Shown one piece after another: positions 1 to 8,800 of a DNA stretch of 24,685 bases. Every line of letters starts with the position of its first letter. Positions within the stretch are counted from its first letter, which is position 1. Position numbers and translations under genes: made by a program. The DNA comes from Bacteroidota bacterium (GTDB lineage Bacteria > Bacteroidota > Bacteroidia > Flavobacteriales_F > PHOS-HE28). The DNA lies in assembly GCA_963169595.1 (NCBI GenBank), contig CAUJFM010000142.1, positions 1 to 24,685 of the forward strand. Direction: 5' to 3'. The notes under the pieces are model-generated. The model was not told the origin of the DNA. It ran no database searches and saw only the letters and a program-made list of their open reading frames with translations.

Positions 1-1
1 G

Positions 2-424
2 GTGGATGAAGCCACTTGGAACGCCAACGGCAACACGTGGAACGGCGGGTTCAACTTCGATGGCGGCACCCACACCCTCACGCTCGATATTCCTGGCACC
101 TACTATTACGTGTGCGTTCCCCATGCCAATGCCGGCATGAAGGGCCGGATCATCGTGGAATCCAGTACGGGGGTGCAGGGGCCGATCAACCTGGTCCCGG
201 TGAGGGCCTACCCCAACCCGGCAAGCACGGAGCTCTTCATCCCGGTACCTGTGTCCGCCACGGCACAGCTGATCGATGCCACGGGACGCGTGGTGCTGCA
301 ACGAACGCTCCAAGGCCATGACCGCATCCCGGTGAGCGATGTTCCGCAAGGGACCTACCTCGTCCGTCTGCTGGACCTGGAAGGCCGGTCGCTCGGCACG
401 CAGCAGGTCTCGATCGTCCATTAA
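2..424 (+). CDS. Cupredoxin-domain protein with T9SS sorting domain, 3' part
   Basis: This is the C-terminal end of a secreted protein; the frame is open at the left window edge, so the true start lies outside and the GTG at position 2 is not a trustworthy start. The first 50 or so visible residues are the end of a plastocyanin/azurin-type fold: YYYVCVPHANAGMKG carries the type-I copper ligands Cys, His (+3) and Met (+5 from the His), with plastocyanin spacing. The remaining 80 residues are a T9SS type A sorting domain, with the usual VRAYPNPAS start, a middle LIDATGRVV strand and a closing GTYLVRL strand. It is probably an exported copper-binding electron carrier or enzyme that is anchored or released by the type IX system. 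The part upstream, which would say more, is missing. It converges on the metallo-hydrolase gene and ends 19 nt before a terminator. Confidence 0.85.
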   Translation: MDEATWNANGNTWNGGFNFDGGTHTLTLDIPGTYYYVCVPHANAGMKGRIIVESSTGVQGPINLVPVRAYPNPASTELFIPVPVSATAQLIDATGRVVLQRTLQGHDRIPVSDVPQGTYLVRLLDLEGRSLGTQQVSIVH

Positions 425-443
425 GCATCACCTCCGATACTGG

Positions 444-469
444 AAAGCGCCGCCCACCAGCGGCGCTTT
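444..469. terminator. Bidirectional intrinsic terminator
   Basis: A perfect 10-bp stem, AAAGCGCCGC (444-453) pairing with GCGGCGCTTT (460-469), with a 6-nt CCACCA loop. The A-run and T-run at the stem ends give a short U-tract on both strands. It lies between two converging genes, 19 nt after the stop at 424 and 3 nt beyond the minus-strand stop at 473, so it probably serves both. Confidence 0.85.
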
Positions 470-472
470 TCC

Positions 473-1594
473 TTACCGGACCTGCTCCCACCACCGCTCG
501 CTCAACGCAAGATCGGGACCGTTCACGATGCGACCGATGCGCGGTGTGAGCAGGGGTACTCCGAGCTCCTTCGCCTTTGCGCTGGCGCGCTCCACCGGTT
601 CCTTCCACGGATGCATCGCCAGGCTGAACTTGCCCCAGTGGATGGGCATGAGCACCCGGGCCTTCACATCGCGGGCTGCCTGCACGGTCTCCTCGGGCAT
701 CATGTGGATGTCCGCCCACAGCGCGTTGTAGGCCCCACACTCCAGCAGGGCCAGGTCGAACGGACCAAAACGCTCGCCGACCTCCTTGAAGGTGGGTGAA
801 TACCCGGAGTCCGCGCCGAAGAACAAACGCTTCATCTGGCCCTGCATCACCCAGGCACCCCACAGCGTGCTGAAGCGGTTCGTCATGCCACGACCGCTGA
901 AGTGCCGGCTTGGGGTCAGCGTAAGGCGCACCGGACCGACCTGCACATCCTCCCACCAGTCCTTCTCGGTGATGGCGGCCGCTGGTACACCCCACCGCTC
1001 CAGATGCGCGCCCACACCGAGCGGAACGATGAAGCGCTTGTCCTTGAGCTGTTGCACGACCTCGTGGTCGAGGTGATCGTAATGGTCGTGGGACAGGAGC
1101 ACCGCATCGATGGGCGGCAACTGGTCCACCCGCATGTGCTCCGTGAAATTGAAGCGCTTGGGACCGGCGAAGGAAAAGGTGGAGGCCCGTTCACTGAACA
1201 CCGGGTCCACCAGGAAGGTGAGGCCATCCAGCTTGATGAGGAGGGAGGAATGCCCGAACCAACAAACGGCCAGCGAAGTGTCGGGCACAGCGGCCCAAGC
1301 CGTGGCATCGAAGGCCACGGTGGGGATCGTGTCCACCGGCTCGCGTCCTTCCCCACCCTTCATGAACTCCCACAAGACGCCGAGCATCTTTCCGAATGGC
1401 ATGTCCATGCTGGTGGGCACCACATTGCGGAAGCGACCGTCCGCTTGGTTGGGCGAGGCCTGGATGCGCGCCAGTCTGTCCCCAGCAGGTGTTCCTCCGA
1501 TGCGGTCGGCGGTCATGAAGTAGAGCACAAGCGCAAGGCCCAATGCCAGCGGCACGGCCACGATGATCAGCAGCATCTTTTTGAGGGTACCCAT
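473..1594 (-). CDS. Membrane-anchored MBL-fold metal-dependent hydrolase (UlaG/NAPE-PLD/RomA-like)
   Basis: A 373-residue metallo-beta-lactamase-fold hydrolase. The N-terminus MGTLKKM is followed by a hydrophobic segment (about residues 8-27) that should act as an uncleaved anchor or signal. The metal motif SHDHYDHLD (His169, His171, Asp173, His174) is complete, and His231, Asp262 (FGADSGY) and His319 (PIHWGKF) supply the remaining ligands. HMMPEE at 297-302 is typical of the UlaG/NAPE-PLD/RomA branch, whose members cleave lactones or phosphodiesters; the substrate here cannot be told. The start at 1594 is preferred because it puts the hydrophobic segment at the N-terminus. An in-frame ATG at 1639 would add 15 polar residues. 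Both ATGs fall in the arms of an 18-bp perfect hairpin, so initiation may depend on RNA structure. It is the last gene of a minus-strand run and ends at a strong terminator. Confidence 0.9.
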   Translation of the reverse strand: MGTLKKMLLIIVAVPLALGLALVLYFMTADRIGGTPAGDRLARIQASPNQADGRFRNVVPTSMDMPFGKMLGVLWEFMKGGEGREPVDTIPTVAFDATAWAAVPDTSLAVCWFGHSSLLIKLDGLTFLVDPVFSERASTFSFAGPKRFNFTEHMRVDQLPPIDAVLLSHDHYDHLDHEVVQQLKDKRFIVPLGVGAHLERWGVPAAAITEKDWWEDVQVGPVRLTLTPSRHFSGRGMTNRFSTLWGAWVMQGQMKRLFFGADSGYSPTFKEVGERFGPFDLALLECGAYNALWADIHMMPEETVQAARDVKARVLMPIHWGKFSLAMHPWKEPVERASAKAKELGVPLLTPRIGRIVNGPDLALSERWWEQVR

Positions 1595-1639
1595 GAACGG
1601 AGAAGGTCCGCACCAAAGGTCCGGACCTTCTCCGTTCAT
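1593..1639 (-). promoter_or_regulatory. 18-bp perfect inverted repeat over the start region of the MBL hydrolase
   Basis: ATGAACGGAGAAGGTCCG at 1593-1610 is the exact reverse complement of 1622-1639, with an 11-nt loop. It lies in the 84-nt gap between the toroid-protein stop (1679) and the hydrolase start. On the minus strand the preferred ATG (1594-1592) overlaps the last two stem bases, and the alternative in-frame ATG (1639) is the first three. No T-run follows on the minus strand, so an ordinary intrinsic terminator is less likely than an attenuator, a start-masking hairpin or an mRNA processing site. Confidence 0.7.
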
Positions 1640-1678
1640 CCGCCCGGCCCACAATATCAGTGGCCGCTCATGGATGGG

Positions 1679-3031
1679 TCAGTTGCCGCGGTATTTCACA
1701 GCCCCCTGCGCGAGGAGGTGCTCAATGTCGTTGTTGATGCTGAGGATGAGCAGTGCCGTCGCCGTGCAGAACACCGGGCTCGTGATGCAGTGGTGCCCGT
1801 TCCAGCTGCCGTCGTTGTTCTGGATCGCCACGATGCGCCCCGTGGTCTGCTGGTACCAGTTCTTCCAGCCCTGGTCCTTGCCGATCACCAGCGATTCGCC
1901 GGTCTGCAGAAAGCTGAGGAACTCCTCGCCACCGTTGTTGCCGAAGCCGCTGAGCACATCCTCCCGCTGGGCCTGCTGCTTGGCGGCATTATAGACCTGA
2001 TAGGCCGTGTTGTACTTCTCAGCCTCGGTGCGCGACAGACCGGTCTCCTCCAGCGCGTCCACGGAGATCGGTGCATCCTTGGCCAGTTTGCCCTCCTTTT
2101 TGGCCTGCGCGATGCGCTCGTTCACTTCCCGCGCTTCCGCCGCACTGTTACGCGTGCTTCCGCTCACGGCGTAAAGCGTGATGCCGGCCGCCCGTTCGGT
2201 GGCCACACTTCCGGTGCTCACGTCGAAGTTGGCCTTCTGGTAGTCGCGTGCCAGGTCCAGCGCCTGCTCGTCCACCTCGGCCCCCTGGGCCTTTGCGGAC
2301 TCCAACGCACTGGCCGCGAAGGAGCTCTGCAGCACACCGGCCCAGCCATCGCCCTGCACGCTTCCATCGCTCAGCTGGGCGCGCTGGATCATGGCCACGC
2401 AGGTGTTCAGGGAACGCATCACGCGAAGCTTCATGGGATGCTGATCATTGAGCTTGGCGGACAGGTTGCTCAGGCATTGGGCGGTAAGGGCCACGTCGAT
2501 GTTCTGGCCCAGTTTGGACTGGATCTGCGTGCCCTGCAGGGCCGTTACGTTCACGGCGTCCTTCGGTGCCGCCTCCACCTGCTTCAAGAGGTATTCCACC
2601 GCCTTCTTCAACTGCGTGCTGTAGGCGCCCTGGTCGATGCCATGGCCCATGCGCATCATCGCCATGGCCACCATGGCCGTGGTGGAGGGATCGGCGCTTA
2701 CGGCATGCGGGTCCATGATGTCCTGGCGCGCATGGGAGCCCGCTCCATACCCCCCATCCGGTGCCTGGGCCTTCACAAGCCATTGCAGGCCCCGCTGCTC
2801 GGCCAGCACCACCTTCTCGGGGGTGCGCAACACGAAACTGCTGTCCAGTCCGACGCCTTCGTAAACGGTCATGAACACGCACTTGGGCGGTTCCTCGGCG
2901 ACCGGCGGGGGAACCGGACAATGACTGACCGGACCATCCGATGGAACGGTACGCTGCTTGAACGAGGCGAGCATGATAACGGTGCCCGCGCTGGCCACGA
3001 GGGCCGCGATGAGAATGATCCTGCGATGCAT
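1679..3031 (-). CDS. Membrane-anchored or secreted alpha/alpha-toroid (prenyltransferase/squalene-cyclase repeat-like) protein
   Basis: A 450-residue protein with an N-terminal hydrophobic stretch (about residues 4-23) after MHRR; I see no lipobox. Two segments look like the repeats of prenyltransferase, squalene cyclase and related toroids: GLQWLVKAQAPDGGYGAG at 81-98, and QNNDGSW at 404-410 followed by FCTATALLILS. Between them is a helical stretch (roughly 130-390) rich in Ala, Gln and Lys, with a charged segment around REVNERIAQAKKEGK. No catalytic cyclase motif such as DxDD is visible, so an enzymatic role is unproven; many secreted toroids of this kind have unknown roles. An upstream in-frame ATG at 3076 would add 15 residues ahead of MHRR and bury the signal, so 3031 is chosen. 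It lies between the large lipoprotein and the MBL hydrolase on the same strand, with gaps of 87 and 84 nt. Confidence 0.7.
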   Translation of the reverse strand: MHRRIILIAALVASAGTVIMLASFKQRTVPSDGPVSHCPVPPPVAEEPPKCVFMTVYEGVGLDSSFVLRTPEKVVLAEQRGLQWLVKAQAPDGGYGAGSHARQDIMDPHAVSADPSTTAMVAMAMMRMGHGIDQGAYSTQLKKAVEYLLKQVEAAPKDAVNVTALQGTQIQSKLGQNIDVALTAQCLSNLSAKLNDQHPMKLRVMRSLNTCVAMIQRAQLSDGSVQGDGWAGVLQSSFAASALESAKAQGAEVDEQALDLARDYQKANFDVSTGSVATERAAGITLYAVSGSTRNSAAEAREVNERIAQAKKEGKLAKDAPISVDALEETGLSRTEAEKYNTAYQVYNAAKQQAQREDVLSGFGNNGGEEFLSFLQTGESLVIGKDQGWKNWYQQTTGRIVAIQNNDGSWNGHHCITSPVFCTATALLILSINNDIEHLLAQGAVKYRGN

Positions 3032-3101
3032 GACGGTTGCTGTATGTGGCACCGGGACGTTCCGGTTCCGCAGCATCCGTACACGCCAGAAGTGGACGGG
3101 T

Positions 3102-3118
3102 TCGATCCGGCGGATCGA
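3102..3118. repeat. Short perfect inverted repeat between two minus-strand genes
   Basis: TCGATCCG (3102-3109) and CGGATCGA (3111-3118) are perfect reverse complements separated by one G. The element sits immediately past the stop codon of the large lipoprotein gene (3119-3121) and about 70 nt before the toroid-gene start. There is no T-run on either strand, so a role as terminator is weak; it may shape the intergenic mRNA. Confidence 0.4.
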
Positions 3119-4927
3119 CTAGGGCTCGTCCGCTCCCCTCTTCGCTCGAAAATAGCCATTGCTCACGGTGACGAAGGATTCATCACCGGTCGTGGCGTCG
3201 TAGCGCACCATCGTTCCACTGAAGATGCCCTGCACATCGCTGCCCACGGCCCCGTACTGGTTCACCGTGATCTGCATGTCGTAGCTGTAGTAGTTGCGAC
3301 CATCGATGATGAGGGATAGGAAACAAGCCCCTGAACCCTCCGTGATCACGCAACTGCCCGTTCCGGCTCCTGGTAGTTCGATGAAAAGCTGTGCACCTCC
3401 ACCCGTATCGATGACGATGAGATCGGTGAGGTCATCGCCGAGGTAATGGACGGCGGTGGACATGAGCGCAGTGGAGTTGATGGTCAAGGCTTGCTGGCTG
3501 TATCCATCACCATTCAGCACGCAGCCGCTCTGATAGCCACTACCTGGCTGACCACTGCATAGCACGATGGTGCCCACGGAGGCCTCCCCCCCGGCGACCG
3601 AAGGCAGGTTGACGGACATCTCTTCCTGGGCGCCGCCACTGCCGTTCACCAACCTTAGCGTGGCCTGCTGGCCGTTGGGCGGAGCAGCGATCCGGAACTC
3701 ACCTACACCACCGAGCCCGATGGCATGCGAGCCACCCGGCCAGGTCAGTGTCGCAAAACCGTTCACGCCGCCGGAAGGACAACTGATGCTACCCACGACA
3801 TAGGCGGGGCAGGCCACCACCACATCCACTTCCTGGACACCTCCTGCAGCCAGCGCCCCGATGGGGACCGGCGCTGCGGCAAGGCCCAACGCGTTCGGTG
3901 CCACCTCCACCTCAACATCGAACCCCGCTGGCACGAACACTTGGAAACGGCCGTCCGCACCGGTGATGCCGGCCGACTGTCCGACGCGCACCTGAAGACC
4001 CTCCACCGCAAGACCGGCACAATCGCGTACCACTCCGGATACCCGGGCCCGAGGCACATTGGCATCCACGTTCCAGGTGGAGAAATGCTGAACCACGCCT
4101 ACATAGCTATCCCCTTCCCGCTGGGCCTCACCTTCCTGCCCCCAAAGCCCGGTCTCCTCGTTGAGGTGCCAGAGCGCCATGGTGGAGGGAGCCTCACCCG
4201 TCTGGCTCGTGGCGATGGGGAATCGCAGCACGGCAGTGGCCCCATTGCCGAGCTGCAGCTCGTTGCCTCCACCATCCGTAATACGCACGCTGGCCATTCC
4301 ATAGCTGTAGAGCTGCTGCTGGGCACCGCCGGCCATGCACGCCAGATCACCGCCGGGGATGGATGCAGGAAAGGCCGGATCATCCGGACCGAAATGCGCC
4401 ACGGCCACGGCATAGGAACCCGTGTACAGAGCGCCCGATGCTGTGAGGAGCCCGTTGGCGGGGAGCAGCAACCGCAGGCCGCTCGGATCGACGAGGTCCT
4501 GCGGAGCGCTCGCGGAAAGCCCCGTGAAATCCGGTGCATCCGAATGCATGACCACACGCACCCGCGTCGTTCCGCCCAAGTTGGCCACAGCCCCATGCAC
4601 CGCATCGAAGAAGCCGACCTTCTGGCAGCGGACCACCACGCGCTGGTCGGCCGGGGCACCGTTGAGGAGGAAAACGCCCTGCGCATCCGTGACCGTTGAT
4701 GCGGAGCCGGCAAGGACCATGACCCCGGACAGTAGAGTCCCCGATGCATCCACCACCTGGCCTACCACCCGCGTGGTGCTGCCGGGTACACTGGGTATGG
4801 AGGGCGCAGGTGCCTCGCTTTCGTCCTTACCGCAGCCCACGAGGAGCAGCAGTGCGGTCAGCAGCGCGGCCAGGAGCGCGTATAGGGACCAAAGACGGTT
4901 CGGGTCTGTGCGTGTAAAGAACCTCAT
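3119..4927 (-). CDS. Lipoprotein with carboxypeptidase-regulatory-like and FAM171-like domains
   Basis: A 602-residue exported lipoprotein. A hydrophobic segment (about 13-30) leads into the lipobox LLVGC, with Cys32 as the lipidation site, then a short Pro/Ser linker. Residues about 53-113 form a carboxypeptidase-regulatory-like beta sandwich (VVGQVVDASGTLLSG, later DAQGVFLL). The segment around 120-285 resembles the FAM171/FAP1-type domain: LLLPANGL, YTGSYAV, a proline/glycine turn, then MALWHLNEETGLWGQEG. A second carboxypeptidase-regulatory-like domain starts near 292 (VSGVVRDCAG) and runs to about 365. The last 240 residues are Gly- and Cys-rich beta structure that I do not recognise. 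The protein is probably surface or periplasmic and structural or adhesive rather than enzymatic. It is the first of three minus-strand genes downstream of a two-component pair; the 242-nt gap before it could hold its own promoter. Confidence 0.8.
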   Translation of the reverse strand: MRFFTRTDPNRLWSLYALLAALLTALLLLVGCGKDESEAPAPSIPSVPGSTTRVVGQVVDASGTLLSGVMVLAGSASTVTDAQGVFLLNGAPADQRVVVRCQKVGFFDAVHGAVANLGGTTRVRVVMHSDAPDFTGLSASAPQDLVDPSGLRLLLPANGLLTASGALYTGSYAVAVAHFGPDDPAFPASIPGGDLACMAGGAQQQLYSYGMASVRITDGGGNELQLGNGATAVLRFPIATSQTGEAPSTMALWHLNEETGLWGQEGEAQREGDSYVGVVQHFSTWNVDANVPRARVSGVVRDCAGLAVEGLQVRVGQSAGITGADGRFQVFVPAGFDVEVEVAPNALGLAAAPVPIGALAAGGVQEVDVVVACPAYVVGSISCPSGGVNGFATLTWPGGSHAIGLGGVGEFRIAAPPNGQQATLRLVNGSGGAQEEMSVNLPSVAGGEASVGTIVLCSGQPGSGYQSGCVLNGDGYSQQALTINSTALMSTAVHYLGDDLTDLIVIDTGGGAQLFIELPGAGTGSCVITEGSGACFLSLIIDGRNYYSYDMQITVNQYGAVGSDVQGIFSGTMVRYDATTGDESFVTVSNGYFRAKRGADEP

Positions 4928-5169
4928 GACAGGATGCTGGGATACGTGAGCCTAAGCAGCGAAGCAAATCGGCCTCACGCCACGTTGCCATCACATGTTC
5001 GTGGGTATGGTCACGCTGGTGATCCGCCAGTCAACTCACCTGACGAGACCTTGGTTCTCAGCACGATGGGCCGCAACAAGCTCCACCTGCCGATGGTCAC
5101 ATTATATATGGACCAACTCGGAAGCGGAACTTCCACGCACGCTCCGGAAGCTCAACGGTGCGGAGCACC
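4928..5169. other. Intergenic region between response regulator and lipoprotein gene
   Basis: No credible gene is seen in these 242 bases. Two weak hairpins lie just past the response-regulator stop: GCTCCG (5141-5146) with CGGAGC (5161-5166), and GGAAG (5120-5124) with CTTCC (5130-5134). The second is followed on the minus strand by an AT-rich patch (5100-5110) that stands out in this GC-rich sequence and might act as a weak terminator tail or a promoter element. A TATAAT hexamer reads on the minus strand at 5106-5101, but it lacks a good partner box and TATAAT is not the usual Bacteroidota -7 element. Confidence 0.4.
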
Positions 5170-5799
5170 CTACCGATCGAACACCTTGTTGAGCGCCTCG
5201 GTACGGCTGTGTACCTGCAGCTTGCTGTAGATGGCCCTGATGTAGGAACGCACGGTCTCCACACTGAGCGTGAGCTTTTCAGCGATCTCCTTGTATCGGT
5301 AGCCATCCGCAAGCAACTGTACGAGCTCATGTTCGCGGGGCGTCAGGCTCTCCATCAACCGGGCATTGGCCTTCTTCTGCTGCACATTGGCCACCACCAT
5401 GCGCGCTATGGCCAAGGACATGGGGGAACCACCGGCATGGATGTCCCGTACGGCCTGAGCGATCTCTGCCGGCGTGGCGGTCTTGAGCAAATAGCCCGTA
5501 GCTCCAGCGCAAAGCGCACTGAACAAGTTGGTATTGTCCTCGAACACGGTGATCATCAGGAACTGCAACTGGGGGCGTTTGGGCTTGCATTGGGCCACCA
5601 CCTGGATGCCGCTCTGGCCTGGTAGATTGATGTCCGACAGGACCACATCCAGTCCATCCAATCCCTCCGGACGCGCCAGGAACGACTCCGCATTCGGGTA
5701 GCTTCCCTTCAAGGACAGGTCCCCCGCCTCGTGGATGGCACGCTCGAAGGCGTGACGCATGTCGGTATCGTCCTCGATGATGGCGATGCGAATGGGCAT
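5170..5799 (-). CDS. NarL/FixJ-type response regulator
   Basis: A 209-residue two-component response regulator. Residues 1-120 form a receiver domain: acidic pocket EDD at 9-11, phospho-acceptor Asp56 in LSDINLPG, Thr84 and Lys106 (YLLKTATP). Residues about 145-209 are a LuxR-type helix-turn-helix: LTPREHELVQLLADG, then KEIAEKLTLSVETVRSYI and a recognition helix ending in KLQVHSR. It should be phosphorylated by the adjacent kinase and act as a DNA-binding transcription factor. The start at MPIRIAII is chosen because it begins the first receiver strand; a GTG 39 nt upstream would overlap the kinase stop and add residues unlike the family. The gap to the kinase gene is 35 nt, so the two are almost surely cotranscribed. 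Confidence 0.95.
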   Translation of the reverse strand: MPIRIAIIEDDTDMRHAFERAIHEAGDLSLKGSYPNAESFLARPEGLDGLDVVLSDINLPGQSGIQVVAQCKPKRPQLQFLMITVFEDNTNLFSALCAGATGYLLKTATPAEIAQAVRDIHAGGSPMSLAIARMVVANVQQKKANARLMESLTPREHELVQLLADGYRYKEIAEKLTLSVETVRSYIRAIYSKLQVHSRTEALNKVFDR

Positions 5800-5834
5800 G
5801 AAGGCGAAATTACCCGCACCTGGCAGCGGCCGAA

Positions 5835-8800
5835 TCACATATTCGTGGGGGGTATCGGCACCTTGAGCGTTACGGTGGTGCCATCGGGTCCGGTCATCAC
5901 CAAAGCGGTGCCGCCCAAGGCCTCTGCGCGCTTGGTGAAATTGGCCAGACCGTTGGCGCCTTCGCGCACCCGCTGTGGATCGAACCCATGGCCATTGTCG
6001 CGGACCACGAGCTCTGCCAGAACGGTGTCCAGGTGCAGCTGCACATCTATCTGCGATGCTCCGCTGTGCTTGAGCGCGTTGCTCACTGCCTCCTTCAGCA
6101 CCAAGAGGATGTTGCGCTTCAGCTCCGGTCCGATGGTCCGGTCACGATCAGTGTCGGCGCAGCGGAGGTCCGCGCGGAGCTCGACCTGCAGGTCCTCGAA
6201 CTGACGTCCCAATACGCTGCGTACGTAGGCCAGGAAGGAGGCAAAGCTGTCGTTGCGTGGATCCACGGTCCAGACGATCTCCCCAAGCTCGTTGACCAGC
6301 TCGGTGCTGGCCTCAGCGATGCGTGCGGCCTGTGGCGCTGCGGAGGGGTCCATCTGGCGCGAAAGCATCGTGATCTTGGTGAGGCCACTGCCTATGCCAT
6401 CGTGGATGTCGCGCGCGATGCGCATCCGCACGCCCTCCAGCTCGCGTTCGCGCTCCAGTTCGCGCACCTGGGTACGATGCCGCCGATTGAGCACCATGCG
6501 CGTGAGCAGCACCACGAACAGCACAGCCACCAGTGCCCCGGTTCCGATCGCCCACCAGCGTGCCCACCAGGGCGGCAGGATGACGAAGCGCAGTTGCACC
6601 TCGACAGGCTTGGACGATGGGCTCTCGGCCCGCACGTCCACCACATACTCGCCAGGTCGAAGGTCCAGCAGACTGAACGAGCGCTGGCGGCCGAGGGCGG
6701 CCCATTCGCCGGGCGCCCCATCGCGTGTGATGCGATAGGCGTAGGTGAACGCATCACCTTCGAAAAGCGCCACCACGCCGAACGACAGCTGGATGCTGCT
6801 GCGCGTGTGGGGCAGCTCCAGCCCATCGGCCTGCAAGGCAACCAGGCTGAGGGCATCGGACCCGGACCTGGCCTCGCGCACCATGATCCGCGCCTCATGG
6901 AGCAACGGATCGAACGCCCGAACGCGCTTCCATCCGTCCGAATTGATGAGGATCCCGCCATCATGACCTTGTGCCAGGCCGCGCCCTACGGCGGCAAAAC
7001 CATGAAGCGCATCGAGCCGGACCAGGATATCCGTAGCGGGATCGAGCAGGTAGCACGTACGCTCGGTCAGCAACCAGAGCCTGCCACGTGCGTCCTTCAC
7101 CGCCGACTCGAAATAGGGCCGTTCCGGTGGCAGCCAGCGCCGCTCGATCGACCAAGCCCCATCGGCATCGCGCCGCACCCGGATGACCCCGTGGCTACGT
7201 GAAAGGGCATAGATACGACCCGCGTCATCCGTCAATAGTTCCGTTATCGCCCGGAAATGTTCCTTGGGCGATCGGGGGCCGCGAACAAGCTCGAACGCAC
7301 CCGTGACCATGTTGAAAAGAGCCGGCCCATCGGTGCCAAGGTCCACCAGCAGGTGGTCGGCATCGTATTGTTCGATCCCGATCACCTGGACAGCAACCCC
7401 ATCACCGGCCACCGGGGGCCTGAAGCTATGGCCACTGCCATCCACTGGACCGCACCGGAGCAGACCTTCCTGACCCAGTGCAGCCCATATCGCACCATCA
7501 CGTCCTCCATGCAGGTCCAGCACATTGGGTCTCGAAGTACCAACGCCCATTTCTTCCACCGGGACCCGCTCGACCTCACCACTGCCGGGCCGATAGCGCA
7601 GAAGCCCATAATTCGACGCCAACCAAACAAGGCCTCGCGGATCCTGCTTCAGGCGGAATACCTCATAGGGGCGGTCCTCGGCCGGCAGGGGGACACGTTC
7701 GATGAGGCGGCCATCGGCATCCACGTGCATGATCTCGCGGTCCGCATAGAAGCGAACGATCCAGTGGCCATCATCCAGTGTGGCGGGCGCGATGTGCGTA
7801 TTCACCGAAAGTGCGGTGGCGGCCACGGGCTGAAGCTCCTCTCTTCCCGGCAGGTGCAGGTGCACCGCGCCCGGGGACCCGGCCAGGACCCCCATCCCGT
7901 CCAGTTCGACCAGCAGGGTGAGGTCAGGGACCGAGGCGTCACTGGGCATCGGCAGATCGCTCACTATGCCCTCGGTAACAGCCACTTCAATGAGGCGGCC
8001 ATCCATGGTGCACCACCAGGTCTCGCGGTCCCGCTGCACAGCGTGCAGCGTGATGTTGACCAGGTCGTTCAACGGCCATGAGCGGACTGTCTGCTGGTCG
8101 AACGTGCCGCTTCTGCGATCGAAGCGCACCAACCCCAACCCCCAAGAGGTGCACCAGAGCGCGTTCGGGTCATGCACATCCGGCAGCACATCCAGCAACA
8201 AGGTCTTCGGAGGACCGGTTGAGCCGCCATGATCGAAACCGTATCTGACCAGGGACCCCGACCGCGGATCGTACGCCAGCAAGGCTAGGCGATCGGTGAG
8301 CCATACGATGCCATCAGCGCCCACATGGCCACCACGCGCCATGGTCACTTCCGGAAGGCCTTGGGTGGACAACCGATCGTCACCCGGCTTCAGGCGGGCG
8401 AGCCCCGAACGGTTGCAGAACGCCCACAGCGTGCCATCCGGCGCCCAGGCCAGGTCCATGCATTCATATGATCTCAAGCGTCCACTGCGGTGCACCAGGG
8501 GAAGCCGGATCCGCTCACCGCTGAGCGGATCGATGCGCCAAGCACCGCCGAACGTGGCGGCCCAGACAGCTCCGTCAGGCGCCAACACCAACTGATGCAC
8601 CACGTCATCAGGGAGCGAAAGGCTGTCCAGCGGATCGTTCAGGTAGGTCTCCGTTCGTGATCCATCGAACCGGTGGACGCCCCGATCCGTACCTATCCAC
8701 AAGGCACCGAAGCGGTCCACCACCGCCGTGCGCACCACCGCGTCCTCGATCCCGGGAAGGTTCAGGCGGATGAACGGATGCGGTGACCGCCCATGAGCAA

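Noticed and set aside
902..3319. Long plus-strand open frame of 805 codons
   Set aside because: It lies antisense to two genes with signal sequences and recognisable domains. GC-rich coding DNA commonly leaves the opposite strand open, and the translation is rich in His, Arg and Gly with no domain.
5101..5106. TATAAT promoter on the minus strand
   Set aside because: No suitable partner box, and this phylum uses TAnnTTTG; the AT patch may just be part of a terminator tail.
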